Source of the DNA: Montifringilla adamsi
Lineage: Eukaryota; Chordata; Aves; Passeriformes; Passeridae
Assembly (NCBI GenBank): GCA_017590115.1
Contig: JAGGNK010007082.1
Coordinates: 1,495-65,494 of the forward strand
DNA: 64,000 nucleotides
Reading direction: 5' to 3'
Within the stretch, counting starts at the first letter, position 1; each line of letters begins with the position of its first letter. The position numbers were made by a program, and so were the translations under genes. This document shows, piece by piece, positions 24,226 to 37,560 of this stretch. The notes beneath the pieces are model-generated. The model saw only the letters and a list, made by a program, of their open reading frames with translations. It made no database searches and was not told where the DNA came from.

Positions 24226-26414
24226 TCGTTTTCCACGTGTAAAGTGGGCTGGCATTTATTTTGGGCAGAAACAAATGATTAAAGGCTATTTGAAACTAAT
24301 TTAACTTAAGATAGTGCCTGATCTTGTGCTCCTGGTAAAGGATTAGCATATGGAGGCAAGTGACTTCCATAGATTTATATGTAGAGTTATATAGAGACAA
24401 GTTCTAGATCTGCTGGCAGCACAAATACTGCAAGTACTTCAGCAAGGAAGAAAATGCCACCAAGGGAAGGTGAGGAAAGATGTCCCTGAGCATGGGCACA
24501 GACTGTGAGCCTGTGGCGAGCAGAGTCTCATGAGGTCAGCTCTGTACTGAGTGACCTTTACTGTGGACTTCCATGTGTGAGTAGTTGTAGCAGTGAAAAA
24601 TTATGCTTCCATGAACATTTAGCTGATATAGGAGATTAAGTCCATTCAATTTTGCAAAAGGACATTGATTCTCTGAATCCTGTTTGGAATCTGGGTGCAT
24701 CTTCTAAGCTTGAGTGTTTTTGCAAACCTGTGAAGAATGATCAGTCCTCCAGACTTTGCCACAAAACTACTTCATATATTTTATACTGTGCTGATAGATA
24801 TTAACTTGTTCTGCACACACCAGATTTTTCAGCAACAGATGAGAAAAAATTACAGAGTGGGTCTTTATCTGAATTTCCCAAATACAGAAATTCTAAAATT
24901 TTCCATAAATATGTGGCTAAATTTTAGGCTATGTATGTTTTTAGACAATTGTATTTGAAAATTGATTTGAAATGCACTTGTATGTTTTAATATGTCTTGC
25001 ATATTCAGATGCTTTCACCATCCAACTCAAATGTTTAGAGCATTTAACCATTTGGGGGTGGTACGTGTGGCTGGGGAGCACTGTTTGGTACTGACTTCAG
25101 GTATTTCAGATACTGGCAAAGCTCCCTGCTGAGGAGGCTTGCAGACCCCTGAAACTGCTTTGTCATGTTTTTATGGGTAACAGTGAAGCAGTAACTATTT
25201 AAGAAGTGGGGGTGGTTCTGTGTAAGTCACTGTTGCAGCTCCTGTCTCCGGCAGAGCTCAGCACAGAACTGAGCTTTGTTCAGCTGCAGGTGTGAGGAAG
25301 CTCTTTGGAGAGGCTGCAGAGCAGCCACCGAACTGCCACTGACAACTGATTGCAAATGTCTGATTGCAAGTGCTCTTGGTTTCTACCTTGCCAAAAAAAA
25401 AAAACCAAAACCAGAGGAGCCCAAATTCAGGCAGAATTGAGGGCTCAGACATTTTACTGCCGTGAGGAGACTCTTTCATCAGTCCTTGTTGGCTGTGTCT
25501 TCATCCCTACGTGGCATTGGTCACTTTCCAGTGCCCTTATGGAGCAGGACATCCAGGGACAGCTCTAGATCAAAGAGATGAGGGTCCCAGGCCCGTGGGA
25601 CTGAAGAGGACTGTGTGCCTCTAGAGTTGAAGGTACCCCTACTTTGCACTGCTCCCAGCTTCTGCACCAGACAGGGCTCCTCATCCCTTCTTCTTCTGTC
25701 AGGAAGAGTCCCAACCCTTCTTTCCTCCTTCTTCCTTCTGTCTTCTGCCACTGGGATCCAACCCAACCTTTTCCCTTTGTGGGAGTGGGGCAGGATGGAG
25801 CTGCCTGTGCTCAGCTCCTGCACACATGGCAGTGCCAGGGGTCCAGCAGAGTAAAAGCACGTTGAGGAGCCCTTGCTGGAGGAGATGGGGCTGCCCACGT
25901 GGGACACTGTTACCCTGGTCTTCTCTGTCCTTCCCCCTGCCTTGCCAGGTGCCTGCAGACCTCCCCTGCCATTTGTTGGTCCAGGACTGATCAGAGCATG
26001 TCACCAGAGGACCCAGAAGGGGCACAAAGCACTCAGTCCACCACTGATTAGCAGTCTGTGCTCTCACCTCTCCTTGCAGCACTTGGATAAGGAGCCAGTG
26101 GTGCCAGAGTGACTATTTTGTTGGCCATTTTCTGTAAATTCTCTACAAAGGAATCTACAGTCAGTATCCTTTCACTCCAGGCACTGCCTGTTTTACCTGC
26201 TCTTGGGCTGGCAGCCTCTGGCTCATTCTTTGACAATGGCTAAAGGCTGTGCAGGCTTTTGGAACTAAAACCATCTCCAGGAGCTGACTCTGGCACTGTG
26301 ACCTGCTGTGCAGTAGGAGAGCAAAGCATTTGCTTCTGGCTTTGTGGGCAAGCGGGGCTGGGATGGCCTGAGGCTGTGGCTGTGTGCTAACCTGGCTGTG
26401 CCTTCCTCCCACAG

Positions 26415-26576
26415 GGAATGATCTCTTCCTGGTGGCTGTGCACGAGCTGGGGCATGCGCTGGGTCTGGAACACTCCAACGATCCCAGTGCTATCATGGCT
26501 CCTTTCTACCAGTACATGGAAACACACAACTTCAAACTGCCCCAGGACGACCTCCAGGGAATTCAGAAAATCTATG
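26415..26576 (+). CDS. MMP24: MMP24 exon 5: zinc-binding catalytic helix
   Basis: This 162-base exon has phase 1 at both ends. It starts after CCCACAG at 26414 and stops at donor GTGAGC (26577). It encodes [27 protein letters not shown]: the three His residues and the Glu general base of the HExxHxxGxxH motif, then the Met-turn ([10 protein letters not shown]). All catalytic residues are intact. Confidence 0.98.
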
Positions 26577-26615
26577 GTGAGCAACCCTACCTACTTCTTT
26601 ACTTACACCGAGTTT

Positions 26616-26661
26616 GAGCCTAGGGAGTATTTTACAATTAGCCTAGGGAGTATTTTACAAA
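26616..26661. repeat. Short tandem duplication next to exon 5
   Basis: The word AGCCTAGGGAGTATTTTACAA occurs twice in tandem, about 40 bases downstream of the exon 5 donor. It is a recent-looking small duplication. Confidence 0.9.
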
Positions 26662-29659
26662 CTGCATGCCTGCAGATGGTGGGCTGCATTTCCTGCCAGA
26701 GCCCAGTGGGGAACTGCTTAAAGCCCTTCGTCCAGGACTAAGTACCAGATGACTGCACAAGTCAGGATAATCAAACCTCTGTGATCCCACTACTGCTCCA
26801 TCCCTCACTGTGTCCCCAAATCAAGGAGTACTTCAAAGGGAGAAACAGGCTTTGCTCTACCCAAGGTTTGTCCATTAGGAGCAACCAGTGCAAATAAAGG
26901 AAAAGAATGCAAAGAGCCTGGAACACCAAGGAAAGGTAAAAAGTATTTTTACTCTTTTTTTTTTTTCCTCATTATATATAAGGTAAGGGAAGGAAAGTTT
27001 GGATCTGCTTAGGGAACATTTTCAATCTCCAGTTGAACATGTTGTACAGAATGTGCCACAAAGATATTGGGCTCAAGGAAATAGAAAAGTGGCAGAGAGA
27101 TTATAGGAGAAAACCTAGAGGCTGCATACGATGTGGTTCCATGTGATTGGATCATGGATACCAGGGTGTGAGGACAGGAATTCACAGAATTATTGGATGA
27201 AGGAGACTCTGAGGGCAAAGAGAAGTCCAGGTTTTAGGAGCACAAGGGGAGACTGAGACTAATGGCCACAGTCTGTGGCAGCCTGTGATAAATAGGTTTC
27301 ATCAAACATCCCTGATTTCATTCTTTGTGGAAGGTGCAAGTTTGACAGAGAGGTTACTTAATAAATGCAGCACAGAGCAGTTGTGCTGCATAACTGTGCA
27401 GCTGGAGTCAAATATTAGCTCCCAGAAGCAGCAGAGCAGATATGGTATGAATTAAAGGTGAAAAAAATACTTGTAAGATGGTGGTCACTGGGAAAGCTGG
27501 TGTTTCTCAGGGCTTGCTGCAGGGGTTGGTGGCAGGCCTGACACTCAGTGTTTCCATCAATGGTCTGCCAGTGAATTTGAAATTGCTGCTAATAAAATGT
27601 GTGCCAAGACCTGTAAGACTCTAAAGCAGTGTAGCAAGACTTTAGACATCTAAATTGTACCTCAGATGTTTGAGTCAGATTTGGTGTTTGTTTTCTGTGA
27701 CTGGATTGAGATTCATTGTTTAAGTGCAGATGCTAGGAATAGTATTTTTCTTGGCTAATTTCTCTGACTTGTGAGGGCAGTGGGAAAAAGCAGGCATTTG
27801 TAGAGAGCAGTCCAGCCCCAGTGTGAGGCAGATATCCAAGTAAGGTCCGACGTATAAAATTAGATGGCTTAAAGTACACCCAGGGGAACTATCTCATCTC
27901 ATTGGTGCATCTCCTTATTGATCATTACCAGGTGAAGTTGCATGTTAATTGTCCTATGGTATTGTTTAATTATGAATACTTTAACACAGTACATGTTCTG
28001 GTGCTCAGGAGAGCAGAGACTCTGGAGGGTTTTGAAATAAAGTGCTGGGGTAGTCAGTGTTAAACTTCCATTAAATAATAGATCTAAGTGTTAATTTTTG
28101 AAAGCTGCCAAAATGCCATTATGCTGTTTCTATTTTGTAATGTTGATTTAGTTTCTGTGAACTTTGGTTAATCAGAAGGAAAAAAAAAGTAATTTATTGC
28201 AGACAGTGGAAGTACAATCAAGAAAAAATGACTGGTTTCTCTGTTTTCAGACATGTTTTTGGAAAGGGAGCAGATAAGGAACTGACAGCCTTCCTGCTTC
28301 ACTTTTGGGATTCAAACCAAGATCAGCAGGGGCTGAGCTGGGACCAGCATTCCCCAGAATGGGGCTCTGAGGCCTTTGAGCTGGAATGGGCTGGGGATGG
28401 TGTCAGGGGTTGTAGAGATAACTCATCCTGTGGGGAGAAGAAGGAACAATTTCTGCAGCAGGAGCTTTCCTTGCCCAGGTAGAGATTTCAGCCCTTGGTA
28501 CAGAGTTACAGTCCAAAAACAAAGTTGAATTTAAAATTAGGTTTTATGGTTCACAAAGAAATTGTGGAAAGTGCAGGTGATGTTTCTCCCTGGAACTAAT
28601 GGTGAAAGAACTGAACCCTTCATCGGATCTCAAAACTGAGAAGGGCCTGCTAAAATATCCTTCTTGTAGCTTTAGCAGGAACATTCAACCAATGTATTTT
28701 ATTTCCATGGTGCCACTCTGCTTTGTTGTGCCTTGGGGAAACCAAAAGCCCATCTACCAGGGAATCTCTCCAAAAACCAAAATCTCCAGCTTTCCTGCTG
28801 CTTTGACATTCTCTACAGCAGCAGCATGTGCTCAATATGTATTATTTAGTAACCTACTCTGCAAAGTCAGACACAGAGCCACTGTCTTGCCTGTAACATC
28901 CTTTTAAAAAAACAGTTATAATCAAAACTTCAAATTTTTAATTCCACTGAAGTTGCTAGTACAAAGAACAGAGGCTCTACTAAAGCTGAAGTCCATTTTG
29001 TCACCTTTTGAGAATGATGCATTTCAGATGTGGTTTATATTGTATCTGTGTTTATCCATTAGAAAAGAAACATGTTCAGATCTGTCATATAATGACTTGT
29101 TGAATTTTTAATTTATTTTCTGCTGAATTTATTTCAAAACTCACCCACAGAGACAGTAGGTGATGTGAACTCATGTTTGTGCTTTATGCTGATAAGTATA
29201 AGGTCAATGTTTAAAATGTTACTTCAGTTTTGAACTACTGAGAGCAAGGCCAGCAGCTCCCTGCGTGACAGAGCTGTAACACAAGTCAGCAATGTTCCCA
29301 TCTCCTGAGAGCTGCTTCCTGTAGCATATTCCTTGACAAAACAAGGAAATAGCAGGGCTCTACTTTATGTGTGTTTTTCAGAAGGGTATTTGTGTGCCTG
29401 TGTCACAAGCGACATGCCCAGGAAGGAATTAAACTGGAGGTGATACCTACCAGTTTGCGGGTCCCCTGGATATCCTGCTGAGGTGCCTCTTACCTTTGCT
29501 AGTGTTGAAGCCAGGGCTGCAGGTGGAGAGAGGAGAGGTGCTGAGCTGTGGCTGTGTCACAGAGCCTGAGCTGGGCACGCTGCAGCACTGCTCACCCTGT
29601 CCTGACAGGAGGGTGCACACAGATGGGGCTCAGGGTTCTCCCATGTAGCCACTGACAGG

Positions 29660-29922
29660 ACAAAACAGCCTCAAGTTGTGTTAGGGGAGTTTTGGGCTGG
29701 GTATTAGGAAAAATTTCTTCACTAGGAGAGTGGTCATGCATTGGAACAGCTGCCTCTGGCAGTGGTGGATCCACCATCCCTGGTGGTATTCAAAACATGT
29801 GTGGGTGGGGCACTTGGTGACGTGGTTTGGTGATGGGCTTGGAAGTGCTGGGTTAAGGGTTGGACTTGATCACCTCAGAGGGCTTTTCCATCCTGAATGG
29901 GTCTGTGATTCCATGATTCTTC
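29660..29922 (+). repeat. CR1 LINE 3' end, sense
   Basis: This is a well-preserved CR1 tail: 'GGGTATTAGGAAAAATTTCTTCACT', 'CATTGGAACAGCTGCC', 'CCACCATCCCTGGTGGTATTCAAAA', 'GGTTGGACTTGATCACCT', ending in the CR1-specific terminal repeat 'TGTGATTCCATGATTCT'. Confidence 0.92.
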
Positions 29923-32900
29923 ACATCCTGCTCTCTGTACTGGTCTGCAGTGGGTGATCAGGCAGCCTCTTGTGGGGAGTGGCTCTTGTGACACTGTCTG
30001 CAGAGCAGAGGGCTTGACATGAAGTACAGGCAAAGCTCATGTGCACAGGGCTGGTTAACCAGGCCATTACCTTCAAGGGCCTTTCAAAGCCTAAGGTCAC
30101 AAAGGGGAGGTCTCCTAATCACTCAGAGGTAGACAAGGTCATTAACCCTGGACACAACCTCAAAGATCTGGGCCATCCCAAACCTCACTGAGGGAGTCTC
30201 AGCCTCACACGTCTTCTGTGCACTTCCAGAGAAGAGATCCCAGTCATGGCACGTGCTGCACCCCTGAGGGCTGAGGTCTGGAGTGGGCATGAAACCACTC
30301 CAGCCCCTGGCTGAGGAACTGGACTGCACCAGCTCTGACACCCAGGATCAGGCGATCAGCAGGACACGGTGTCCATGAGCAACCAGGGCCTTCTGCCGGC
30401 CTCACCCCTCAGTGCACGGCTTCCGTCACCTCCCCGCTTTTTGTGGCAGCCATAGAGATTCTTGTAACCTACAGACCCTTGTGACCATCCCAGGGCACTT
30501 GTAAGCTGTGCCTGTGTGTGAGATGGCTGTGAGGGAACAGCAGAAAGACCTGGTGGAGAATTTCCATGTGGTGACACTGCGGTGTGAGTGGAACCATCAG
30601 AGCAAGCTTTGCTGTCCCGTGGGACCTGGGAATGTTCTCTGAAAATGTCCTCTTGGACATGGGGAGGAAACAGAGTAACATCCAAGACCTCATCTGTAGA
30701 AGCTGCAAGATTTGAGATTTGAGAAGTGCAAGATGCTTGGCAGTCAGGAATCTGGAGGGATGTGCCCTGGTGCCACATCTCTGGCACGTTGCAGAGATAC
30801 CAGACACCCTCTCTGTGTTGCATCACTTCATTTACACCTTTCTCCCTGTCCACAGACTCTGTTGGACCCAGCAGGAAACACCAGACACCACCTCTGGTGC
30901 ATCCACAGAGCCTCACCTGCCAAATGCCAGGTCTTCATTCCCACTCCTCTGAAACACAGGGAGCAACTGCCTGGTTCTCAGTGCTGTCCTTGGGCTCCAC
31001 ATGACACCTGGAGGACTCTGCCAAAGGGGAGGCTGAGAGGGAGCCCATCTCTCTTGGGAGGTTTCTCAGCAGATGGAAAAACACTGGTGTGTGTTATGGC
31101 TGGGCAGAAAATACTTTTCTCATCCTACAGATTCTTCTGAGTATAGAAAAATGTTCTGTTTTTCTGTGGAGCAGATGTCAGGCTTCTGAAAGTTTTTCCT
31201 GAAGGAAACTGGAGCATCTTGCAGAGCCCTAACCTCTCATAATTTGCCTGCCTAAGCCTGGGAATTTCTGACCTGGTTTTTTGGCACCCAAAGCAGAGAA
31301 GCCAAGTGCAAGGTGAATCACCTCGTTCCAGAGCCCAGGAAAGCATTCCTTTGCCTTAGAGCAAGGATGTCTGCTGTGGACACTGGTCTCCCAGGTGAAT
31401 GCTCTATCATCTGGGTGGCAGTTATCATTCAGAGGATAATGTCTGTGTGAGAAGGGCTCAAGAAACCCTTCCTGCCACCCAGTGATGATCCTGGGGGTCT
31501 TGACTGTCCACCCATTGTTCTGTGGGTGCTGGGGCTTGTTCTGCACTGTTTCAAGGATCTAGGCTAACTGGGACATCTTAACTCACTTCAGCCCTGAAGG
31601 CTGAGCCCAGAGGTGCAAAGTGCTCTGTGGGTGACTTTGTCAAATGAGTGAGGGAAAGGAGTCCTTCCTGCACTTGGAGTTCTGTGGACAATCTCTGGCC
31701 CCTGACGTAGCTTGCTGGCAGATACATCATGTAGTGTGAGCAGGGGCCTCTCTGCACTGCCCTGGAGCCTGCAGAGCAGCCAGGTGGTTTCTCTTGCTTT
31801 CCCTGGCTCCCTTGGATCATAGGCTTTTATTGGAAGAAGGCTGAGGAGCCTTGCCTGTGAACCTGGACAGCTGCTTCGGTGCTGCAGAAACACAGCTGGC
31901 AGCTCAGCTTTTTCAACCCAAAACCCTCCTGTGAGGGTTCAAACCATAACAGTCATCTGGAGGATAGTTTTCTTCTCTGAGTGAATATTAAGAAGATAAG
32001 GACAGGCCTTTGTTTAAGTGGATGGTTCTCTCCCCTGAGCTGATCCAAAGCCTCCTCTGTGCTGGCAGGCTTGGGGAGCTGCTGGCTGGGACCGGCTGAG
32101 CCAGGAAGGTGCTGAGCCTCCAGGCAGGTGCTGTGCAGTTGAGGGAACACTCTGTCAATAGCCAGGAGGACAGTACAATTATATTTTGTCCTCAACTATC
32201 GACACAGTGGCTCCTAAATGCCTCCTCTCTCTGTGTTATCTTCACAGGTCACCTTGGTATTCAGATGGTCTGCGACAGAGGAAGCATGAAGGGAGGAGGC
32301 TAAGTGCCAGTGGTGGAAGTCACACTCTAAAGGTGATCTGCTGTGACCCAAAAGCTTTCTGACATTCTTTGCCTTGATTCTGATAGAGAGGAAGAAACTC
32401 TTCTCTACACAGTGTCTGTAGAGTCCCAGCAAGCTGCTTCCCTCCAGAAGGGAGAGTTCCAGCTCCGGGAGATTTCTTACCTGCTTCCCGTGTGGAAGTG
32501 GCTGCACACTGGTGCTGGGATAACACATGATAACTAGGTGACTATGTTCAGGCCCATTTGCAGACCCATGCAATAACCTCTCTCACTTAGATTTTTCTAA
32601 TTAGATATTTTTCCTCTGTCTGATTCTCTGAAGCTGCTCAGAAGTGTAGTGGCAGAGGTTTGTGTGCTCTGCTGCCTGCTCACACTGGGGGATCTGATCA
32701 GTCTCTGTGTTGACTACCACAGTGCCAGCATGTCTTAAGTGACTCTTTGCTCACACACTCATGGTAAACTTGTTCCGTCCTGCCTTGAGCTGTTTTGGAG
32801 GCAGGTTACTGTGATGGGAGTCTGGAAATAGGAATGACCAGTGAGCTTTCCTAATGGATGGGGCCTGCTCATTCTGCTTTTGTGCCAGGTTGGACCCTGC

Positions 32901-35900
32901 AGTGCCTTGGGTCTTATGAGGGAGCACTTTCTCCACCGATGGACAGGCTGTGCTTCTGTTTCCCATCCCCATAACTGTACACCAAATTCTGCCTGAGTAA
33001 CACTTGGACCTGAGGATTTCCATGTTTTCAGTGTACTCCTCTGCTCTTCGCATGTGCACAGCTGAAGGATCACCTCCCACCTTAAGCCACACTCAGGAAC
33101 TAAGCGGAGGCAGCAACTAAAAATGAAAAGGCAGTCCAGAGAGACAAATCTTCAATCAGAATAAATTAGAAGGCCTAGGTTATAAAACCAAAAATGAGTG
33201 AAAGGTAGCAAGGAAACATCCGTGGCTAGCAGAGAAAGGCAGTAAGAGGAATTTTGAAATGAAATGACAAAGTCTGCATCCAAGCAGGTTGCAGACCACC
33301 TGCAGCATGTGTGGGAAACCTTGCCAGGGCTGGTTTGGCCATAGCCAGCTCTGGTTTGGCCATGGCCAGCAGTGAGTACGTACAGGACCAGCTTCCCTTG
33401 TTGGGCCTGACTTGAGATCTCTCTCCACTGATCTAGCAAATGTTTTCCTTAGAGCAAATCCCTGGTTCATCTGAATCCTTGCTGTTTGGCATCATCTTGA
33501 CCACAGTGTGTACAACTGCTTCTGCCATGACTGTTCTATGTGGGCTGTTTCAGTGGCATTTTAGGGCTAATTAAAACCTTTACATTGGTGCCTTGGGTTG
33601 CAAGGGCTGTTTGAACCTTCCTCTTCTCCACAGATGACTGTGACTGGGCGCTGGAGGTGAACAGGGGAGCTGTACAGGACTGCCCATACAGGGCAGGGCA
33701 GGCTGTGGCTGGGTACGCAGGTGATCCTCACTTGTGCAGAGACAGTGAATTAGTAACTCCAGTCATGGTGGTGTTAAATTTCCATCCTATAAGCATAACA
33801 CTACAGTCCCTATGGTCAGATCCTCTGTATGTCAGATTCTCTGTGTCCAATGAGTCTTTGTCAGACACATGCGTCTTTTTTTTATTTAGGTGCTACCCCT
33901 CTCTCACCCTTTTTTTTTTCTGTTTAAAGAGAGGAGAAGAAATTAATGTCATGTCCTCATCTTACTGCTCATGGTCATCTCTGGTTTGGTATGGCAGCAT
34001 TTGCCCCTTGCAAAGGGGGGAGTGGGGAACAGCAAACTACACCTCCTTGTGTTCCTGCAGCAATGGGCTAACCCTTGTGCCAGGCTCTTGGCAGGGGAAT
34101 CCTCTCAGGACAGGCTTAGAGGCTTTCCAGTGTTATTTACCTGCCACATCCACTCAAAGCCATGGGGGAAGCAGCATAGGAGGGAAGGGGTGGTGCCTTT
34201 GCTTCACAGCACAGGAAGGTCCTGTGGGTGTCAGCAGGGTCAGTGGCTGCCAGCAGGAACAGCAGCAGCACGTGTGGAGATCCAGCCACATGTAGGAATG
34301 GTGTGAAATAAATAAAACCCTGAGGACTGGGGCACCCATGTTGTATATATTGTGAGGAAGGAGGTGGTTTTGTGGGTCAGCTCTTGCCATGCCCTGTGGT
34401 GCCTGTTTGCAGCTGCAGCATCCTGGATGCACTCCAGAAATGCATCTCCAAGTTTAGCTTGGTCCAAAAAGGATGTATTTAATGAACTTGAGTGTGACTA
34501 GGAGCACAGCAACTGCAGAGACCTGGGCATGTCTCCAAAGGCTCCTCCTGAGCTGCCCTGCAGCACTGCTGTGGATGTGCCCACCCTGCCTGGTCCAGCC
34601 CTGCTGCTTCTGTCACAGGCACTGTCTGGAGACCTCAGCTGCATCCCATTTGGGGAAAACCCACAGGTCTCTAGCAGTAGCGGTAGCAGAGTTTGGAAAT
34701 TTTATGGTTAGCTAAAACACTGGGCACTGCCCTGATAAGATTGGAGGGCATGAGAAATACACAGTGTCAGTATAGTATTTGTATCCATTTCATGTAGACA
34801 GCTTTCCAAGGATAATCATCATCAGAGAATCCTCATGAAGTATTTCTGTAAGCAATATTTGATGTCTTTCATTAAAGCTCTGGAATAAAGTAAATAAAAA
34901 TAGTTGCTAATGCCTGCACATGGCACAAAGTATCACATTATGAGTAATCCTTTGTTGCCCTGAAGAAATACAGTTATCCATTTGAAAAGCTTTAGGAAGA
35001 GGTATAAGTCTCAAGATCCAAAAACCAAAAGCCATTGCAACAACAGACCAAAGGAGCCACTCTATTTAGTTAATAAAGGAGAATTTTAAAAGCATTCCAT
35101 TCAGGATCTGTAAATTATTAAATGTTGAGACACTAGACATAAGAAAGAAAGCACTGAATTTAAAGCTGCACAAACTCAGGCAGTAGGTAAGGTAGACTTC
35201 AGCTGCGACAGGGCTTAATCATTACAGCAGTTTGCTGTGCATTATAGAGGATATTCTATGCTTGGAATCTGTATCTGCCCTGGGAACACCGTGCTCGTTA
35301 CAGGACTTGCTGGTGGAGGTTTCTGGCCTGGTACTGCAGGAAGTTGGACTTCACCATCCAAGTGGTACTTTCTGAACATCATATCCATGACACCTGCACG
35401 AGATTCTTACTGTTCCATCCTTGTTAACAGCTATTGAGGTGGCTTTCTCTGATGGCTTCTTTGTCATTAGCTGTGAGGATGTTCCTAACCTGGTCACCTT
35501 TCCTGGACATATTAAGCATTCATCCATTTTAGGAACCCTTTAAAAATGGAACATTTAAGAGTAAAGCTGCCGTGGGGACTCAGGCACCAAACCATTATTT
35601 CAGATTGCACAGTTCAAAATGTTTATCTGCAAAAGCCCTCTTCTGACCCCACAAATGTGTGGACTCCATGGGTACCTCAGTCCTTCTTCATAAATCCCTA
35701 TCCTGGCTATGGGCAGGTGCCCAGCTTGGGGTGACTCTTCCAGGCTGTGAGGATGAGCCTTGTCCAGGGCCAGTGTTCACCTCCAGCTGGGGTGCAGCAC
35801 CTTGGCCCCAATCTGTGACACTGAAACAGCACCCATGGCACCAGCCCCCCTTCTGCCCACAGGTGGGGGTTTATCCTACAGGCTCAGAATGAGATTGAAG

Positions 35901-36712
35901 CCATGATCCCTGCAAATAAACCATCTTCACATCTCAAGCCCACTAAAATCCTTGCTCTAATGGCCTTCTGTTTATTGCCACATTAACTCATGGCCTTTTC
36001 TGAGAAGCAACAAGAAAAGTGACTCTGAGTGAGATTTGGTCCAGATTTACCACTAACAGTTAATGAAAACATCCTATGGCAAGAGGCTAAGACCTCTGCT
36101 CCAGTCTAGCTCTCTTGTGTTTTTATTTCTCTGGCCTTGTCAGATCCCAGAGCTGACTTGAGGAAGAATGGAAAGGGAGAGCTGTGCTGGCTGGTCGTCA
36201 GTTGAGTGGGATAAGATCCCTTGTCACAGCTGTTCACCAGGGACAGCACAGATTGGTCACTGCTGTGTAATTAAATGCTCCCTGCAGCTCCCCTTACAAT
36301 GTAGCATTGGTTTTCACACCCTAACTTTTTTTTTTTTCTGGTTTTGCTTTGGTTTCCAGGGTTTTTTGTTGCCTTTTTTTATGGTCTACTGAACATTTCT
36401 ATTTAAGGGTTACCACCTTTCATTTCAGTCGGGAACGTGACTGGTGTGGCTCCTCCTTCCTTCTAGCTCCAGCCTCCTTGGGAAGACCTACAAAAACATT
36501 CTGGTTCTTCTTCAGTTCTTATCACTTGTCTTTTTTGGGATAGTTTTCACATGTGGATGCATCTTGTTCTGTTCCCCATTTCTAGGGAATAAGCTCTGCA
36601 TCAGGAGTACATAAATCCCTGGCAGTGCTGTCCATCCAGCCTGGAGCCTTTTAAACCTTACAGAAAAAACAAGCTTGTCCACTTTGCTAAATATATTCCT
36701 TTTCACTTCTAG

Positions 36713-36927
36713 GTCCTCCTATAGAGCCCCTGGAGCCAACCAGGCCTTTACCAACTCTTCCTGTTCGCAGAATTCACTCCACTTCGGAAAGAAAACACGA
36801 GAGACACCCACGACCTCCCAGTCCTCCCCTGGGTGATAGGCCAGCTCTGCCTGGCTCCAAACCAAACATCTGTGATGGCAACTTTAACACTGTGGCTCTC
36901 TTTAGAGGAGAAATGTTTGTTTTCAAG
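36713..36927 (+). CDS. MMP24: MMP24 exon 6: hinge and first hemopexin blade start
   Basis: The exon lies between a TTCTAG acceptor and an AAG|GTACTG donor (36928). It encodes the proline- and arginine-rich hinge ([20 protein letters not shown], then [15 protein letters not shown]) linking catalytic and hemopexin domains. It ends with [23 protein letters not shown], which carries the first cysteine of the disulfide that closes the four-blade propeller. It ends in phase 0. Confidence 0.96.
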
Positions 36928-37261
36928 GTACTGACAATTCCCACTTAGCCATAAGTCTTCCCTTCATTTTATTGCTGGAAAAGGTTAATAGAAATGTTTG
37001 GTAGTGAGATTTGAAATGTCTGTGAAAATAGCTCTGTTCCTCTGAGGGTGATGACTGAGCAATATTGGAAGGAAGTGTGAGCAGATTGGTTCTCTAATAT
37101 TTGAAAACAGTGCCTGATGGGATTTACAAAATTCCCAGACATTCTGCGCTCCAAAATGTGAACTGGGTGCATTGGCAGAGAATTCAGACACCACTGAGCC
37201 TGAGAGGAGCCACCTGTAAAGCCAGGAAGCAATACCAGTACCATGGCTAACCATGGAGTCC

Positions 37262-37405
37262 TAGAGTGGGTTGGGTTGGGTTGGGTTGGGTTGGGTTGGG
37301 CTGGGGTGGAAGGGGCATTAAAGATAATCTAGTTCCAACCAGGGCCAGGGACACCTTCCACTAGAAGTCACGCTTGGATGTACATCAAACCCCAAACAGG
37401 AGTGT
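37262..37405 (-). repeat. CR1 tail, antisense, with (GGGTT)n expansion
   Basis: A run of GGGTT units (37268-37306, eight G-runs of three or more with 2-base spacers) leads into 'GGAAGGGGCATTAAAGATAATCTAGTTCC' and 'CCAGGGACACCTTCCACTAG', the reverse complement of a CR1 3' end. Confidence 0.7.
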
Positions 37406-37560
37406 GAGGGGGGTTGGGTTGGGTTGGGTTGGGAGGGACCTTAAAGACCACCTTGTTCCACCCCCTGCCATGGACAGGGACACCTTCCACTAGACCAAGC
37501 CCTGTCCAAGCTGGCTGGAAACACTTTCAGGGATGGGGCAGCCACAGCTTCTCTGGGAGC
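37406..37560 (-). repeat. Second CR1 tail, antisense, with (GGGTT)n expansion
   Basis: A second GGGTT tract (37408-37438) is followed by 'GGGACCTTAAAGACCACC', 'GACAGGGACACCTTCCACTAGACC' and 'TTTCAGGGATGGGGCAGCC', again CR1 antisense wording. It is either a second insertion or a local duplication of the first copy. Confidence 0.78.

Larger units (their letters stand above)
10698..26414 (+). other. MMP24: MMP24 intron 4
   Basis: This is the largest intron (15.7 kb). It contains two sense CR1 fragments (16755-16975 and 23560-24225), a long poly-T at about 17221-17238, an 18-bp perfect palindrome (16090-16107) and an AT-rich segment with POU and homeodomain-like words (about 15290-15450). Long stretches such as 10.7-16.7 kb and 17-23.5 kb look like ordinary single-copy intron. 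The open frames over 100 codons show no recognisable domain. Confidence 0.85.
26577..36712 (+). other. MMP24: MMP24 intron 5
   Basis: This 10.1-kb intron contains a small tandem repeat (26616-26661), a sense CR1 end (29660-29922) and many chance open frames. A possible older CR1 remnant at about 27200-27600 is too degraded to call. No gene was recognised. Confidence 0.85.

Noticed and set aside
27200..27600. Possible ancient CR1 remnant in MMP24 intron 5
   Set aside because: Only scattered word resemblance to CR1 (such as TTTCCATCAATGGTCTGCCAGTG); too degraded to support without an alignment.
30356..30916. 186-codon open frame on the minus strand inside MMP24 intron 5
   Set aside because: No recognisable domain and low-complexity Ser/His/Pro content. 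GC-richer intron gives long chance frames on both strands here.
33634..33656. A 23-base exon-like segment in MMP24 intron 5 flanked by a strong CTTCTCCACAG acceptor and a GTGAAC donor
   Set aside because: Inclusion between exons 5 and 6 would shift the frame and destroy the hinge and hemopexin domain, and nothing similar is known in MMP24. Probably a chance pair of splice-like sites.
33657..34295. 212-codon open frame on the plus strand inside MMP24 intron 5
   Set aside because: Composition and wording resemble no protein family, the frame includes a poly-T stretch, and it has no promoter or splice context. Chance frame in intron.
37268..37438. Interstitial telomere repeat
   Set aside because: The unit is GGGTT, not TTAGGG, and both tracts are embedded in CR1 tail sequence, so a microsatellite grown from the CR1 end explains them better.
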